Origin: CBDANZ01 sp965197865
GTDB taxonomy: Bacteria; Acidobacteriota; Vicinamibacteria; Vicinamibacterales; CAVVIG01
Length of the DNA stretch: 64,000 nucleotides
Reading direction: 5' to 3'
Assembly: GCA_965197865.1 (NCBI GenBank)
Contig: CBDANZ010000003.1
Coordinates: 1-64,000 of the forward strand
The first letter of the stretch is position 1. Each line of letters begins with the position of its first letter. The notes under the pieces were generated by a model. It searched no databases. It saw only the letters and a program-made list of their open reading frames with translations, and had not been told where the DNA came from. This document shows positions 25,322 through 35,286 of this stretch, piece by piece. Position numbers and translations under genes: made by a program.

Positions 25322-26119
25322 TCAGGCCAGCCTGTTCCTCGCATCATTCAGCCTCGAGATCAGAGCGGCGCGCGCTTCCTTCGGCGTGCTGACCGGCACG
25401 GCAAACGCCAGACGGACGGGTCGTGGTCCCTCCTTGGCCTTGGCCGACATCTCGAACCCGTACCGGTCGACGCCCGTCATGATCGCGGCGCTGATCTCGG
25501 TCGCCTTTGAAAAGGCCTTGCAGTAGAGCACCATCGCGTCGGCATGGTCGGCGTTCATGTGTGCAATGATGCCGGCCGCCGACGGACCGAGGGGATCCGG
25601 CTCAGCGGCCTGCCACTCGGCCTCGCCCATCCACGACATCCGACCGTAGCCCCCGATGTAGCGGACCGAAGCCACGTGGAGCTTCCAGAACGCGAAATCG
25701 CGGAAGTCGGCATAGTACGCCGCATTCGGATGGGTCGCCAGGAAGGCAGCACGAGCGCTGCCCCCCTCCCCCTCGACGCGCGTGCAGGGACCGAGCATCG
25801 TGACGCGGCCGTTGGCGAGGGGATCAACGGCGCCGCCCTCGGCGACCAGCAGCGACGCGCGAGGGTCCCGCTCCAAGTTCTTGGTGTGCTCGGCGAGTCG
25901 GCTAATGAGGAAGACCGGGGCTCCGTTCTCAAAGGCCACGGTCACGAACGAGCCGTAGGGGTAGCCGACCGGCTCCAGCGCAAGGGTACACAGCGTCCCG
26001 GTCGAGATCTGGGCGGCCAGTGTTCGCGCGCGCTCAGCGTGCGTGGGTGTCGGTATATTTGTGTCGTACAGTGGCTCCGGCGCGCCGCCTGACGTCCGGG
26101 CGTGTGCATCTTGGCTCAT
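25322..26119 (-). CDS. HugZ-like heme oxygenase / PNPOx-fold protein
   Basis: 265 aa. The N-terminal split-barrel PNPOx domain (TGTLCTLALEPVGYPYGSFV, FLISRLAEHTKNL, RASLLVAE) is followed by a C-terminal DUF2470 domain with HMNADHADAM, the His-rich heme-contact helix of HugZ proteins. HugZ degrades heme to release iron in the cytoplasm; here that is a family-based inference. Start ATG at 26119. It is a single gene between mobile elements. The iron operon at 1-3.8 kb lies on the other side of the island, so a link by iron use is possible. Confidence 0.82.
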   Translation of the reverse strand: MSQDAHARTSGGAPEPLYDTNIPTPTHAERARTLAAQISTGTLCTLALEPVGYPYGSFVTVAFENGAPVFLISRLAEHTKNLERDPRASLLVAEGGAVDPLANGRVTMLGPCTRVEGEGGSARAAFLATHPNAAYYADFRDFAFWKLHVASVRYIGGYGRMSWMGEAEWQAAEPDPLGPSAAGIIAHMNADHADAMVLYCKAFSKATEISAAIMTGVDRYGFEMSAKAKEGPRPVRLAFAVPVSTPKEARAALISRLNDARNRLA

Positions 26120-26192
26120 GGTTCTTCCTGATCTGACGCGCGCGCCGTCAGCGACGGCACCAGTGGTGGCCCGCTACTTCCAGCCGGTGGAC

Positions 26193-26340
26193 TTACACCA
26201 ACTGGACGTTCACGCGGCGCCCGACCATTGCGGCGGATCGTTGCAGGCTGCCGAGCGTGATGTCGTTTTTCGGATCGAGCGCCGATCCACCTGGGTGCGA
26301 CTCGTCTTCAGCAGCGTCGCCATCTTGTTCTTGGTGCCGA
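26193..26340 (-). pseudogene. XRE-type HTH (antitoxin-like) C-terminus with frameshift
   Basis: Minus strand reads KMATLLKTSRTQVDR in one frame and, after a one-base shift, LDPKNDITLGSLQRSAAMVG in the next, ending RRVNVQLV and TAA. Joined, this is the HTH of HigA/XRE-type antitoxins. The N-terminus and the toxin partner are missing. Confidence 0.65.
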
Positions 26341-26355
26341 CCGGGACGGCCAAAC

Positions 26356-26586
26356 ATGGAAATCCAAATTGAACAGGGTGACCACGTCGTTCAAGAACGG
26401 CCGAAGTTGACGCTGAACATGTCTTCGTGGCACGTTTCTGCTCAGATGAGCCGCCAAGCCATTCGCGCGGCGACCAAGGTCCGCGCCAGCCTCAAGAGAT
26501 CCAACGCGCAAGGCAGCGACTGGTATCCATACTACGCTGGATACTCTGCAGAACTCGTCCGTGAAGCCCTTGATCGACTCGCTCTG
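26356..26586 (+). pseudogene. N-terminal fragment of a DNA methyltransferase
   Basis: Starts MEIQIEQGDHVVQERPKLTL and runs to DWYPYYAGYSAELVREALDR before meeting an IS5 end at about 26589. The WYPYYAGYS block just before a missing DPWxGSG motif is typical of exocyclic-amino DNA methyltransferases (motif X region). All catalytic motifs are lost. Its upstream flank recurs at 3783. Confidence 0.55.
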
Positions 26587-26589
26587 CCA

Positions 26590-26962
26590 GGGCGTTGTTG
26601 CACGAATCGTCAGGGGCCCGCACGATGCCAATCGACAGGATCCTCACCCGCCAATGCGATACGACACTGGTCGGCCGAGGGCGGTCATCCGATTGAGGAT
26701 CTCACAGCCGAGGACGACCTCACTCCCCTGTCCAGTTGGACTCCGGGCGCGAAGGCCATCGCCGATGATGGACGTGTATCGGAAGAACGCATTCTCCACC
26801 CGGCCCTGACGATGATACCCTGACACCTTCTTCCGCTGCCGCCGGCCGAGCTGCTTCACCAACGTGATCGTCCGATCCCGCGCGGGCGACCGCGGGCCGT
26901 GACCAGAGACGGTCGCCGTCCTGGCCGGTGGGATGACGACTGTCGCACCCCGCGCCGTCGCA
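26590..26962 (-). repeat. 373-bp partial tandem duplication of the IS5 right end
   Basis: This segment and the next (from 26963) both begin GGGCGTTGTTGCACGAATCG and run nearly identically for about 370 bp. It encodes the transposase C-terminus on the minus strand (ATVVIPPARTATVSGHG to RPVSYRIGG) with several substitutions, e.g. QRKK for RWKK. It is a partial element abutting the intact one. Confidence 0.85.
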
Positions 26963-28042
26963 GGGCGTTGTTGCACGAATCGTCACGGGCCCGCACGATG
27001 CCCACCGACAGGATCCTCACCGGCTGATTCGATATGACACTGGTCGGCCGAGCTCGGTCATCCGATTGAGGATCTCACAGCCGAGGACGACCTCACTCCC
27101 CTGTCCAGTTGGACTCCGGGCGCGAAGGCCATCGCCGATGATGGACGTGTATCGGAAGAACGTGTTCTCCACCCGGCTCTGACGATGGTACCCTGACGTC
27201 TTTTTCCAGCGGCGCCGTCCGAGCTGCTTCACCACCGTGATCGTCCGATCCCGCGCGGGCGACCGCGGGCCGTGGCCAGAGACGGTCGCCGTCCTGGCCG
27301 GTGGGATGACGACCGTCGCACCCCGCGCCGTCGCGGTCTCGTAGACGGCGACCGTGTCAGAGGCGGCGTCAGCGGTGATGCGCACGAGAGGACCCTCGAC
27401 CGCGGTGAGTAGATCGAGGGCAGTGGTCGCATCATTCCCCGTCGCCTCGGTCAGCGTGTGGACGAGGATCGCGCCGGACTGATCGACGCCAAGATGGAGT
27501 TTCCGCCAGCCACGCCGGCCGCGGCCACCGTGTTTCGCGGCCGCCCACTCACCTGCCCCGACGAGGGACAGCCCCGTGCTGTCGAGCACGAGATGGAGGC
27601 CCTCGTCGGGCGGGACCGGCGGTCGCAAACGGCGCCGCAGATGCTGACTGCGCCGGGAGAGCGTCGTATAGTCGGGGGCGGAGAGGTCGAGGCGCATCAT
27701 CCCGAACAGGGCGTGCAGGAACCCTTCGGCCTGGCGCAGCGGGAGATGGTAGAGGAGCCGCAGGGTCAGAGCGGTCTCGATGGCGAGATCCGAGTAGCGC
27801 CGCTGCCCACCACGCCGGCCGCTCCGGCTGGCCGCCCAGGCAGCGATCGCTTCCGCGGACAACCACACCGTCACATCGCCGCGTCGAACGAGGGTCTGGT
27901 TATAGGCCGGCCAGTTCGCAACGCGGTACTTCGTCTTATACGTGGGGTGAACCTTCGACTTCATCCCTGCAGTGTGGCTCCTGCGGAGACGAGAAGAGCG
28001 GGCCAAACCGCCCCACCCGCAGATTTTCATGCAACAACGCCG
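26963..28042 (-). mobile_element. Complete IS5-family insertion sequence
   Basis: About 1.08 kb, ends GGGCGTTGTTGCAC and GCAACAACGCC as imperfect inverted repeats, one intact transposase gene. It is closely related to the truncated element at 24.1-24.95 kb. Confidence 0.8.
27017..27964 (-). CDS. IS5-family transposase
   Basis: 315 aa from MKSKVHPTYKTKYRV; a longer start at 28030 would add residues from the terminal repeat and is less likely. DDE residues: LVLDSTGLSLVG, ITADAASDTVAVY and RVENTFFRYTSI. The N-terminal DUF4096-like HTH part (YSDLAIETALTLRLLY) is complete. Intact reading frame. Confidence 0.88.
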   Translation of the reverse strand: MKSKVHPTYKTKYRVANWPAYNQTLVRRGDVTVWLSAEAIAAWAASRSGRRGGQRRYSDLAIETALTLRLLYHLPLRQAEGFLHALFGMMRLDLSAPDYTTLSRRSQHLRRRLRPPVPPDEGLHLVLDSTGLSLVGAGEWAAAKHGGRGRRGWRKLHLGVDQSGAILVHTLTEATGNDATTALDLLTAVEGPLVRITADAASDTVAVYETATARGATVVIPPARTATVSGHGPRSPARDRTITVVKQLGRRRWKKTSGYHRQSRVENTFFRYTSIIGDGLRARSPTGQGSEVVLGCEILNRMTELGRPVSYRISR

Positions 28043-28281
28043 TTCGTAGGCGTCGCGAGCGGCTCGTCTTTCCTGTGAACCGGAATCTGGTAGTAGAACG
28101 GCGGGAAGCGGCGCCGGATTGGTGGAACAGTCCGGCCGCTTTGAAGATCGACCCGGGCTCTTCGGCCGATGGATCGCTTACGGCAAACGGATTCGCCGTC
28201 GATCTCCGGGGCCTCTCCCCTTGCGACCTGATGGGACATCGGGATTGACAGGGCTCGGTGTCCACGTTAGCTTCGGACGAA

Positions 28282-28872
28282 ATGTCAGACCACAACCCAC
28301 GAGAACGGCGCCTTTTCAGAGACTTGCAGGAGAAAAGCGTGCTGACCCGACAGGTTCAGCATTTGGCTAGCTCCATGCGGCGTCTGCAGGTCCGCGCCGC
28401 CAAGAGACGAAGCCATCGCTGGAGGGCCCGATACACCAATTCTATCCGGCGAGCCGCGGCGAAGGTGGAGGAACTTGAGCAACAAGTATTGTCCCGGGCA
28501 CAGAAGCTTAGGTTGCGTGTGCAGGAGGAACTTGAAATCTCAGTTGAAGAGGTTCAGGCGTTCGAGGAGCAACACAAGAAAGAGGTCATGGAGCTAAAGG
28601 GGGCTCACCAAGCGCTGCGCACGGCCGAGCAAGCGCTGAGTGGCGCTGATCTCGCGTCCGAGGCGAAGGACAAGGCAGACCGCCTTGCCGAGCTTCGGCA
28701 CAAGCATCGGCGCGCCGAACGCCAGGCTCGCAAGGAAGCGAAGGACGTCGAAGCAGTGGAACAAGAGTTGGCGTCCGAGGCGCGCGACCGAGAGATTCTT
28801 ACGGTCGAACTCCACAAGCTTCTCGAAGAGATCGAGCTACTTCGTCCCGAGGTCGCTGAGAGCAACACGTAG
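28282..28872 (+). CDS. Long coiled-coil protein, unknown function
   Basis: 196 aa, almost entirely charged heptad-type helix from about residue 45 to 190 (AAAKVEELEQQVLSRAQKLR and so on), with a basic N-terminus rich in Arg/Lys. No signal peptide and no membrane segment. The ATG at 28282 was preferred to the GTG 24 nt upstream, since no ribosome site favours the longer form. It is not recognised as any named family. It lies between IS5 and the att-like repeat, so it is probably cargo of the island. Confidence 0.6.
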   Translation: MSDHNPRERRLFRDLQEKSVLTRQVQHLASSMRRLQVRAAKRRSHRWRARYTNSIRRAAAKVEELEQQVLSRAQKLRLRVQEELEISVEEVQAFEEQHKKEVMELKGAHQALRTAEQALSGADLASEAKDKADRLAELRHKHRRAERQARKEAKDVEAVEQELASEARDREILTVELHKLLEEIELLRPEVAESNT

Positions 28873-28926
28873 ACCCCCAGGACGGTGACGTCGTCGACAT
28901 TCTCGTCCTCATGCTGACGAACTGAC

Positions 28927-28983
28927 ATGGAACATATCGGCATCGATCTCGGAAGCAGGGAAAGCCAGGTGTGCGTTCGCAGC
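28927..28983 (+). pseudogene. IS110-family transposase N-terminal stub
   Basis: MEHIGIDLGSRESQVCVRS matches the start of IS110/IS1111 transposases, containing the first catalytic Asp of the RuvC-like DEDD fold (GIDLG). It breaks after 19 codons where the att-like repeat begins. Confidence 0.65.
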
Positions 28984-28984
28984 C

Positions 28985-29178
28985 AAGCGGATTGGGAACA
29001 GGTTCCCGCCTCCTCCACTATTTCTCCACGACCCGGGTCGACTCCAGGGGACTCAGGTGGACCCCAGTAGACTCGGCGGCTGCTCTCAAACGCTTGACGT
29101 CGAACGTGTTAGACCACAAACTACGCGTCGTCAGTCAGTTACCGAAACACGCGCGTACGGGTTCGACTCCCGCCGCCT
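28985..29178 (+). repeat. Attachment-site-like repeat with tRNA/tmRNA 3'-end core
   Basis: Forward copy of the sequence at 8301-8497. It carries TTTCTCCACGACCCGGGTCG, the shared 90-bp middle part and the core GGGTTCGACTCCCGCCGCC ending at 29178. The two copies are inverted relative to each other and enclose the whole island. Confidence 0.65.
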
Positions 29179-29180
29179 GA

Positions 29181-29290
29181 CTCATCGTTTGAGTGCCGCG
29201 TTCGTGCGTACCGCCTCGCCCGACTTCTACTGTGACGGCCACGGCCTGAACTTACGCGTCGACCCGTCAGGGGCGCGGCGGTGGGGGGCT
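29181..29290 (+). pseudogene. Integrase N-terminal fragment
   Basis: LTHRLSAAFVRTASPDFYCD and GHGLNLRVDPSGARRWG duplicate residues of the DUF4102 domain of the recombinase at 6752. It joins the att core directly on one side and unrelated DNA on the other. It is likely left by aberrant recombination. Confidence 0.8.
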
Positions 29291-29461
29291 CACAACGGTT
29301 GTCAGTCGACGTCATCAACGGCGTGCCCTTTGTCGATGGCATCAGAAAGGAAGCCGTCTGAGCCAACCCTGTCCACAACTTTTGACAATATCTCGTGTCT
29401 GTTTCCCCGTCACCACTCGCAGACCGGAAAACCGTCAGGTTCAGCAGCCAATGGCTCACTG

Positions 29462-30568
29462 TCAGTCCCCGAGGCCATACCTGCTGCGCAGCAGCTTAAC
29501 TACTGTGCGCTGAATGTCGTCCGCGTAGAAAGCGTCCAGTCTTCCTGTCCACCAATGGGCGATTCGGTCCCGATAGTCGTGAAGCTCGTTGATTGTCTTC
29601 TTACCCGCGACGATTTCCCCAGGTGTGAACTTACTCACCCGAATTAACTTCCTTGCGTCCATGAGTGCTTCCCAGAGTCTCAAGTACCAGAGCCGGAAGT
29701 ACTTGTCATCTTTAGACCTATCGAGTAGTACGGCCTCCATCAGTTCGGCAATTTGCGGTTTCGCTGTGGCATCTCTCTGAATACCCTCAAGGGCAAGGCG
29801 AATTCTGTCGACCTTGGTCTCCAAATCCTTCTCTTCAAGTCGTGACTCCACGCGAAGTCCACCATAAACGATATCCATTCGTGGTGCGATCGTCGCGACC
29901 GCCCGGCCCTCGTCGGTCACAAAGCATGACTTGGCACAGTGTTCGATTATGTAGCACGTAAGATTCTGCTCGACCTTCACTGCTGCTAGCACGAGATTGA
30001 CAGCGTGCGTGTCGGGAGAAAAGTCTGGCCAACTACCGTCGACGGTGCGAATTGCCAGTAGTGCCTGGTCGCCCTTCTTGCCTCCCTGTAAATGGGATCC
30101 GTCAACAACGAAGCACTCCTTATCTAAGGTGGTTGTGGGTACTTGTTCCTGCTGTTCAACAACCAAGAAAATGGGAACCTGTGGATCGGACTGTTGGAGG
30201 CGTTCTTGCTCGTACACACGAGCGACTGCTTCGCGCAGGGAGCCGTCGAGCGCATAGTGCGTTAACGTCGTGCCACCGTGTTCAAAGTACGCCAGAAGGT
30301 CCGACACAACTGCGGCGGTAAAGCCGTCGGCGGAGTAGATGACATGAGCACCGACGGTGCCTTCCGCAACCAAGTAGCAACCCGGCAATTCAAAGATGAA
30401 CGTCTGGTGATGTCCGGTGATCGTACAGGTTGTGAGAACACCTCCAATGCCCTCAGCCATCTTGGCGGCGGCGTGTGTCGTAAAACCGCCGCCTGGACCG
30501 TTGAGCCGGCTCTCTACGATTGAGGCCCTCCGATCCTGGGAGTGTCCTAGTCGCTGTCTATTGGCCAT
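29462..30568 (-). CDS. Uncharacterised protein with C-terminal HEPN-like motif
   Basis: 368 aa. The last 90 residues are helical (YFRLWYLRLWEALMDARKLI ... INELHDYRDRIAHWWTGRLD) and contain R333-x4-H338, the Rx4-6H signature of HEPN ribonuclease/RNA-binding domains, similar to Apea-type HEPN. The N-terminal 250 residues are alpha/beta and not recognised. ATG start at 30568. It is a single gene between the att-like repeat and an IS6 element. HEPN proteins are frequent in toxin and antiviral systems; such a role is inferred only from the motif and location. Confidence 0.65.
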   Translation of the reverse strand: MANRQRLGHSQDRRASIVESRLNGPGGGFTTHAAAKMAEGIGGVLTTCTITGHHQTFIFELPGCYLVAEGTVGAHVIYSADGFTAAVVSDLLAYFEHGGTTLTHYALDGSLREAVARVYEQERLQQSDPQVPIFLVVEQQEQVPTTTLDKECFVVDGSHLQGGKKGDQALLAIRTVDGSWPDFSPDTHAVNLVLAAVKVEQNLTCYIIEHCAKSCFVTDEGRAVATIAPRMDIVYGGLRVESRLEEKDLETKVDRIRLALEGIQRDATAKPQIAELMEAVLLDRSKDDKYFRLWYLRLWEALMDARKLIRVSKFTPGEIVAGKKTINELHDYRDRIAHWWTGRLDAFYADDIQRTVVKLLRSRYGLGD

Positions 30569-30706
30569 TTGAACCGGGATTTCCGTTTTGCCTGCCCCAG
30601 ATGGCCTTTATTGCGCATCCTCATAGTCCACCGATCGGGTGGGAAGGACAGTCGCACGCACGAGCAACCGGCAGAAGCTCGAGGGGCGGGGCTACCGTGC
30701 CGGTCG

Positions 30707-31501
30707 GGGTTCTGTCACATCTAGAAGAGGCACCGGCATGTTGCTAGACGTGTCCTGCTGCGTATCCATGAATTGCCAACGACCACGCGTCGAACGCTCG
30801 GGCTCGAAAGCAGCGATACTCCCAGGCGCGTAGCTGATGGCGGCCCCAATTGAACAAGTTCAATATGGACGCTTGAACACTGAGAAACCGTTGTGCGTTT
30901 CCGGCCGACCGAAATCGCAGCATCTGTCGCTCTCGGATTCGGGTGCGGCGGTGAGATGCTTCGATTCGATTGTTTGCGTACTGCGTCGTATCGTGGGGGA
31001 CGCTTGCTATCTCCGCCCGATGCGCAACGCGATAGCTGCCCAGCTTGTCCGTGACAAACCGATTCGGCGACCGTTGTTGCTGTTTGAGCAGCTTACGAAC
31101 AAACCGTGTGGCTGCTCGACCGTTGCGCCGTCGTTGCATCAAGATATCGAGAATGTCGCCGTCTTGGTCGATGGTGCGCCACAGATACTGACGTCGCCCC
31201 TGGATCTGCAAGAAGACCTCGTCCAGCAGCCAGTGGTCGCCCGCGGTCGGCCGCTGGCGCCTCACGTTGCGGGCGTAGTGCGGCCCGAATCGGCGACACC
31301 ACCGTCGAATTGTTTCGTAGCTTACAGCGATCCCACGCTGCGCAAGTAGGTCCTCGACGTCTCGCAGACTGAGGGGAAATCGGTGATAGAGGAAAACAGC
31401 GTGGGCGATGACCTCTGGGGGAAAACAGAATCCACGGTAGATGGATCGAGTGGTTTGCATGGACGGCTTATCGGCCCGCGTTGCCAGGTGTGACAGAGCC
31501 C
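30707..31501 (-). mobile_element. IS6-family insertion sequence
   Basis: About 795 bp with 16-bp imperfect inverted ends GGGTTCTGTCACATCT and AGGTGTGACAGAGCCC, as in IS6/IS26 elements. One intact transposase gene lies inside. Confidence 0.82.
30744..31460 (-). CDS. IS6-family transposase
   Basis: 238 aa. N-terminal HTH (LSLRDVEDLLAQRGIAVSYE), then DDE catalytic residues in LLDEVFLQIQG, VTDKLGSYRVA and NNRIEASHRRTR. The frame is complete and both ends are present, so it is potentially active. Confidence 0.92.
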   Translation of the reverse strand: MQTTRSIYRGFCFPPEVIAHAVFLYHRFPLSLRDVEDLLAQRGIAVSYETIRRWCRRFGPHYARNVRRQRPTAGDHWLLDEVFLQIQGRRQYLWRTIDQDGDILDILMQRRRNGRAATRFVRKLLKQQQRSPNRFVTDKLGSYRVAHRAEIASVPHDTTQYANNRIEASHRRTRIRERQMLRFRSAGNAQRFLSVQASILNLFNWGRHQLRAWEYRCFRARAFDAWSLAIHGYAAGHV

Positions 31502-31553
31502 TCTTGAGTCTACAGAGACCGGCTGAGTGCTGCCACCGGCCACCACACTAGGA

Positions 31554-33752
<2,199 letters not shown>

Positions 33753-33845
33753 ATTCTCTCCAATCGTGTCCTGCATTCCTCTTCCAAACTGTTCTGTATA
33801 CAAGAATCATGAGGCCTTGGAAAGTGCGATGCACACACTGTACAT

Positions 33846-34170
33846 TCACGAAGCCTCTCCGAGCGCGGCTTCGTAATCGTACTCGGTTACCAACACCGCC
33901 CGGGTAGGCTTGCGCCTGTCGCACACCACGGCAAAGGTTGGAACAGTATCGATGCGAACCATCGCCGGAGTGTCGCCTGGAAACAGCGAACCTTGGCCCT
34001 GATATCGTGTCCCGTCCGTGTAGTCGACGCAGCCGTCCCTCGAACTCCTGAAACTCGTCGACATGTTGAGCAGTGTCCACCAGCTCGATCAGGGCCAGCG
34101 CCGAATTCAGCTCGGTCCGAACGTAGGCGCGGTAGGCGTCGTTCGGGATGAACTGGCAACCAGTACGACT
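33846..34170 (-). pseudogene. Broken small gene, unidentified
   Basis: Minus strand shows NDAYRAYVRTELNSALALIE, LVDTAQHVDEFQEFEGRL in one frame and, after a shift near 34030, GSLFPGDTPAMVRIDTVPTF and AVVCDRRKPTRAVLVTEYDY in another, to TGA. Both parts look protein-like. No family name can be given. Confidence 0.35.
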
Positions 34171-34442
34171 GGATCATGCTCCGCGCTGAGGTCGCGATCC
34201 GCCACATTCTCGCTCTGTGGAAGCTGGTCTCTTAGCCTATGCTCAGGCCGCGGTGGCCTGATTCAACGAATTCGGTTTCATGTTCTTCCTCCCGGCTGAG
34301 TATCTCTGTGAGACAAAGGGAACCTACGAGTGCTTCTGTCCAGATCATCGGTTGTTCCACCGGCGCGCCGTAGGTGCGCGAGGCCCTTGGTTCGATTACG
34401 ATTGGGATGTCACTGAACAGGCAGGTCCTCCTAGCGAGGAGC

Positions 34443-34617
34443 ATTGCCACAATGTTGCCACGACCGGGGTCGATTCGGAGGGACTCACGGGGACGGGAGA
34501 GCACGACCGCCCGGCTGGAACGTGATGACCGACAAAGACTTGTTGCCAGAAGTCCTGCGCCATCATCAACTTAGAAAATCACGTGGTTCGGGTTCGACTC
34601 CCGCCGCCTCCACCACT
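34443..34617 (+). repeat. Third att-like module ending in tRNA/tmRNA 3' sequence with CCA
   Basis: Begins with paired ATTGCCAC-AATGTTGCCACGA, continues GACCGGGGTCGATTCGGAGG like 29030, and ends GGGTTCGACTCCCGCCGCC plus TCCACCA at 34612, a complete tRNA/tmRNA-type 3' end. No matching 5' half of a tRNA is found nearby, so it is taken as an att remnant or the 3' end of a tmRNA gene replaced by recombination. Confidence 0.5.
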
Positions 34618-34685
34618 TAACTCGCTCTATCGAAAGGAGTTTGTAATTTCGGTAGAGCCCGTTGCCACCATGTTGCCACGATTCG
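34609..34685 (+). repeat. Direct repeat, copy 1 (of 37797-37873)
   Basis: TCCACCACTTAACTCGCTCT followed by about 55 near-identical bases including GTAGAGCCCG and a CCAC-ATG motif recurs 3.2 kb downstream at 37797. Copy 1 continues directly from the tRNA-like CCA end. The segment between, holding the esterase stub and penicillin acylase, is a candidate inserted block. Confidence 0.65.
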
Positions 34686-34699
34686 GCAGGACTCTAGAG

Positions 34700-35094
34700 G
34701 AATCGAGGAGCCGAATCGCGCTGTCGATTGCCGCCGGCGCCAGCGAGACCCGGCCCAACCGGTACTGAACGTTCACCACCGCCCAACCCTTTTCCAGCCA
34801 CGGCAGCAGCCGCAGCACGTTGGATTCCTTCGAGCCACCAACCCACCCGCCGCCGTGGATGTACATCAGCACCGGGGTCGGCCCGTCGGCGCCGCGCGGT
34901 AGGTAGAGATCGACCTTGTTCTCCCGGTTGTTGGCCGTGCCATACGTGACGTTGGGCACCACACGATACGTATTCAACAGGTTCGACGCCCAGGCCGCCG
35001 TGTCGTCGAGTTGGGCCAGCGCGCTGCCCGGCACCACCAGCAAGACCGCGAGTACCATCGCCGCCGCCGCCGCCGTGAGTGTTTTTCTCCGCAT
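34700..35094 (-). pseudogene. Secreted alpha/beta hydrolase (carboxylesterase), 3' truncated
   Basis: Starts MRRKTLTAAAAAMVLAVLLV with a signal peptide ending SALAQ. It contains DLYLPRG and the oxyanion motif MYIHGGGWVGGSK and WAVVNVQYRLGRVSLAPAA, the N-terminal third of HSL/carboxylesterase-type enzymes. Family homology ends at about 34712, next to the direct repeat; the nucleophile GxSxG, Asp and His are lost. Confidence 0.75.
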
Positions 35095-35189
35095 CGTGTC
35101 CTCCATGACAAGCATGACCCGCATGACGAGCGATTCCCTCGAAGCGCGGCTCACCCAAACGGACCTGAGCCGAAACCCGATCTCAGCGA

Positions 35190-35258
35190 AGTCGGCATCC
35201 GTGGGGCAAGGCTTCAGCCTTGCCTCGCAGGCCTGAAGGCCTGCGCCACAGAACACGA
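35190..35258. repeat. Pair of REP-like palindromes
   Basis: GCAAGGCTTCAGCCTTGC (8-bp arms) and GCAGGCCTGAAGGCCTGC (8-bp arms) side by side in the esterase 5' flank. This paired design is typical of dispersed intergenic palindromic repeats in several GC-rich phyla. Confidence 0.6.
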
Positions 35259-35286
35259 CCCGAGCAAGCTCGGGTTGTCGTGCTCC

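Noticed and set aside
29090..29180. Possible tRNA gene ending in GGGTTCGACTCCCGCCGCC
   Set aside because: The T-arm and a GGCGGC/GCCGCC closing stem can be drawn, but no anticodon stem or D-arm is consistent and the A-C mismatch breaks the T-stem; better explained as an att core.
34232..34525. Overlapping frames on both strands near 34.3 kb
   Set aside because: No ribosome site or family residues; they adjoin the att-like module.
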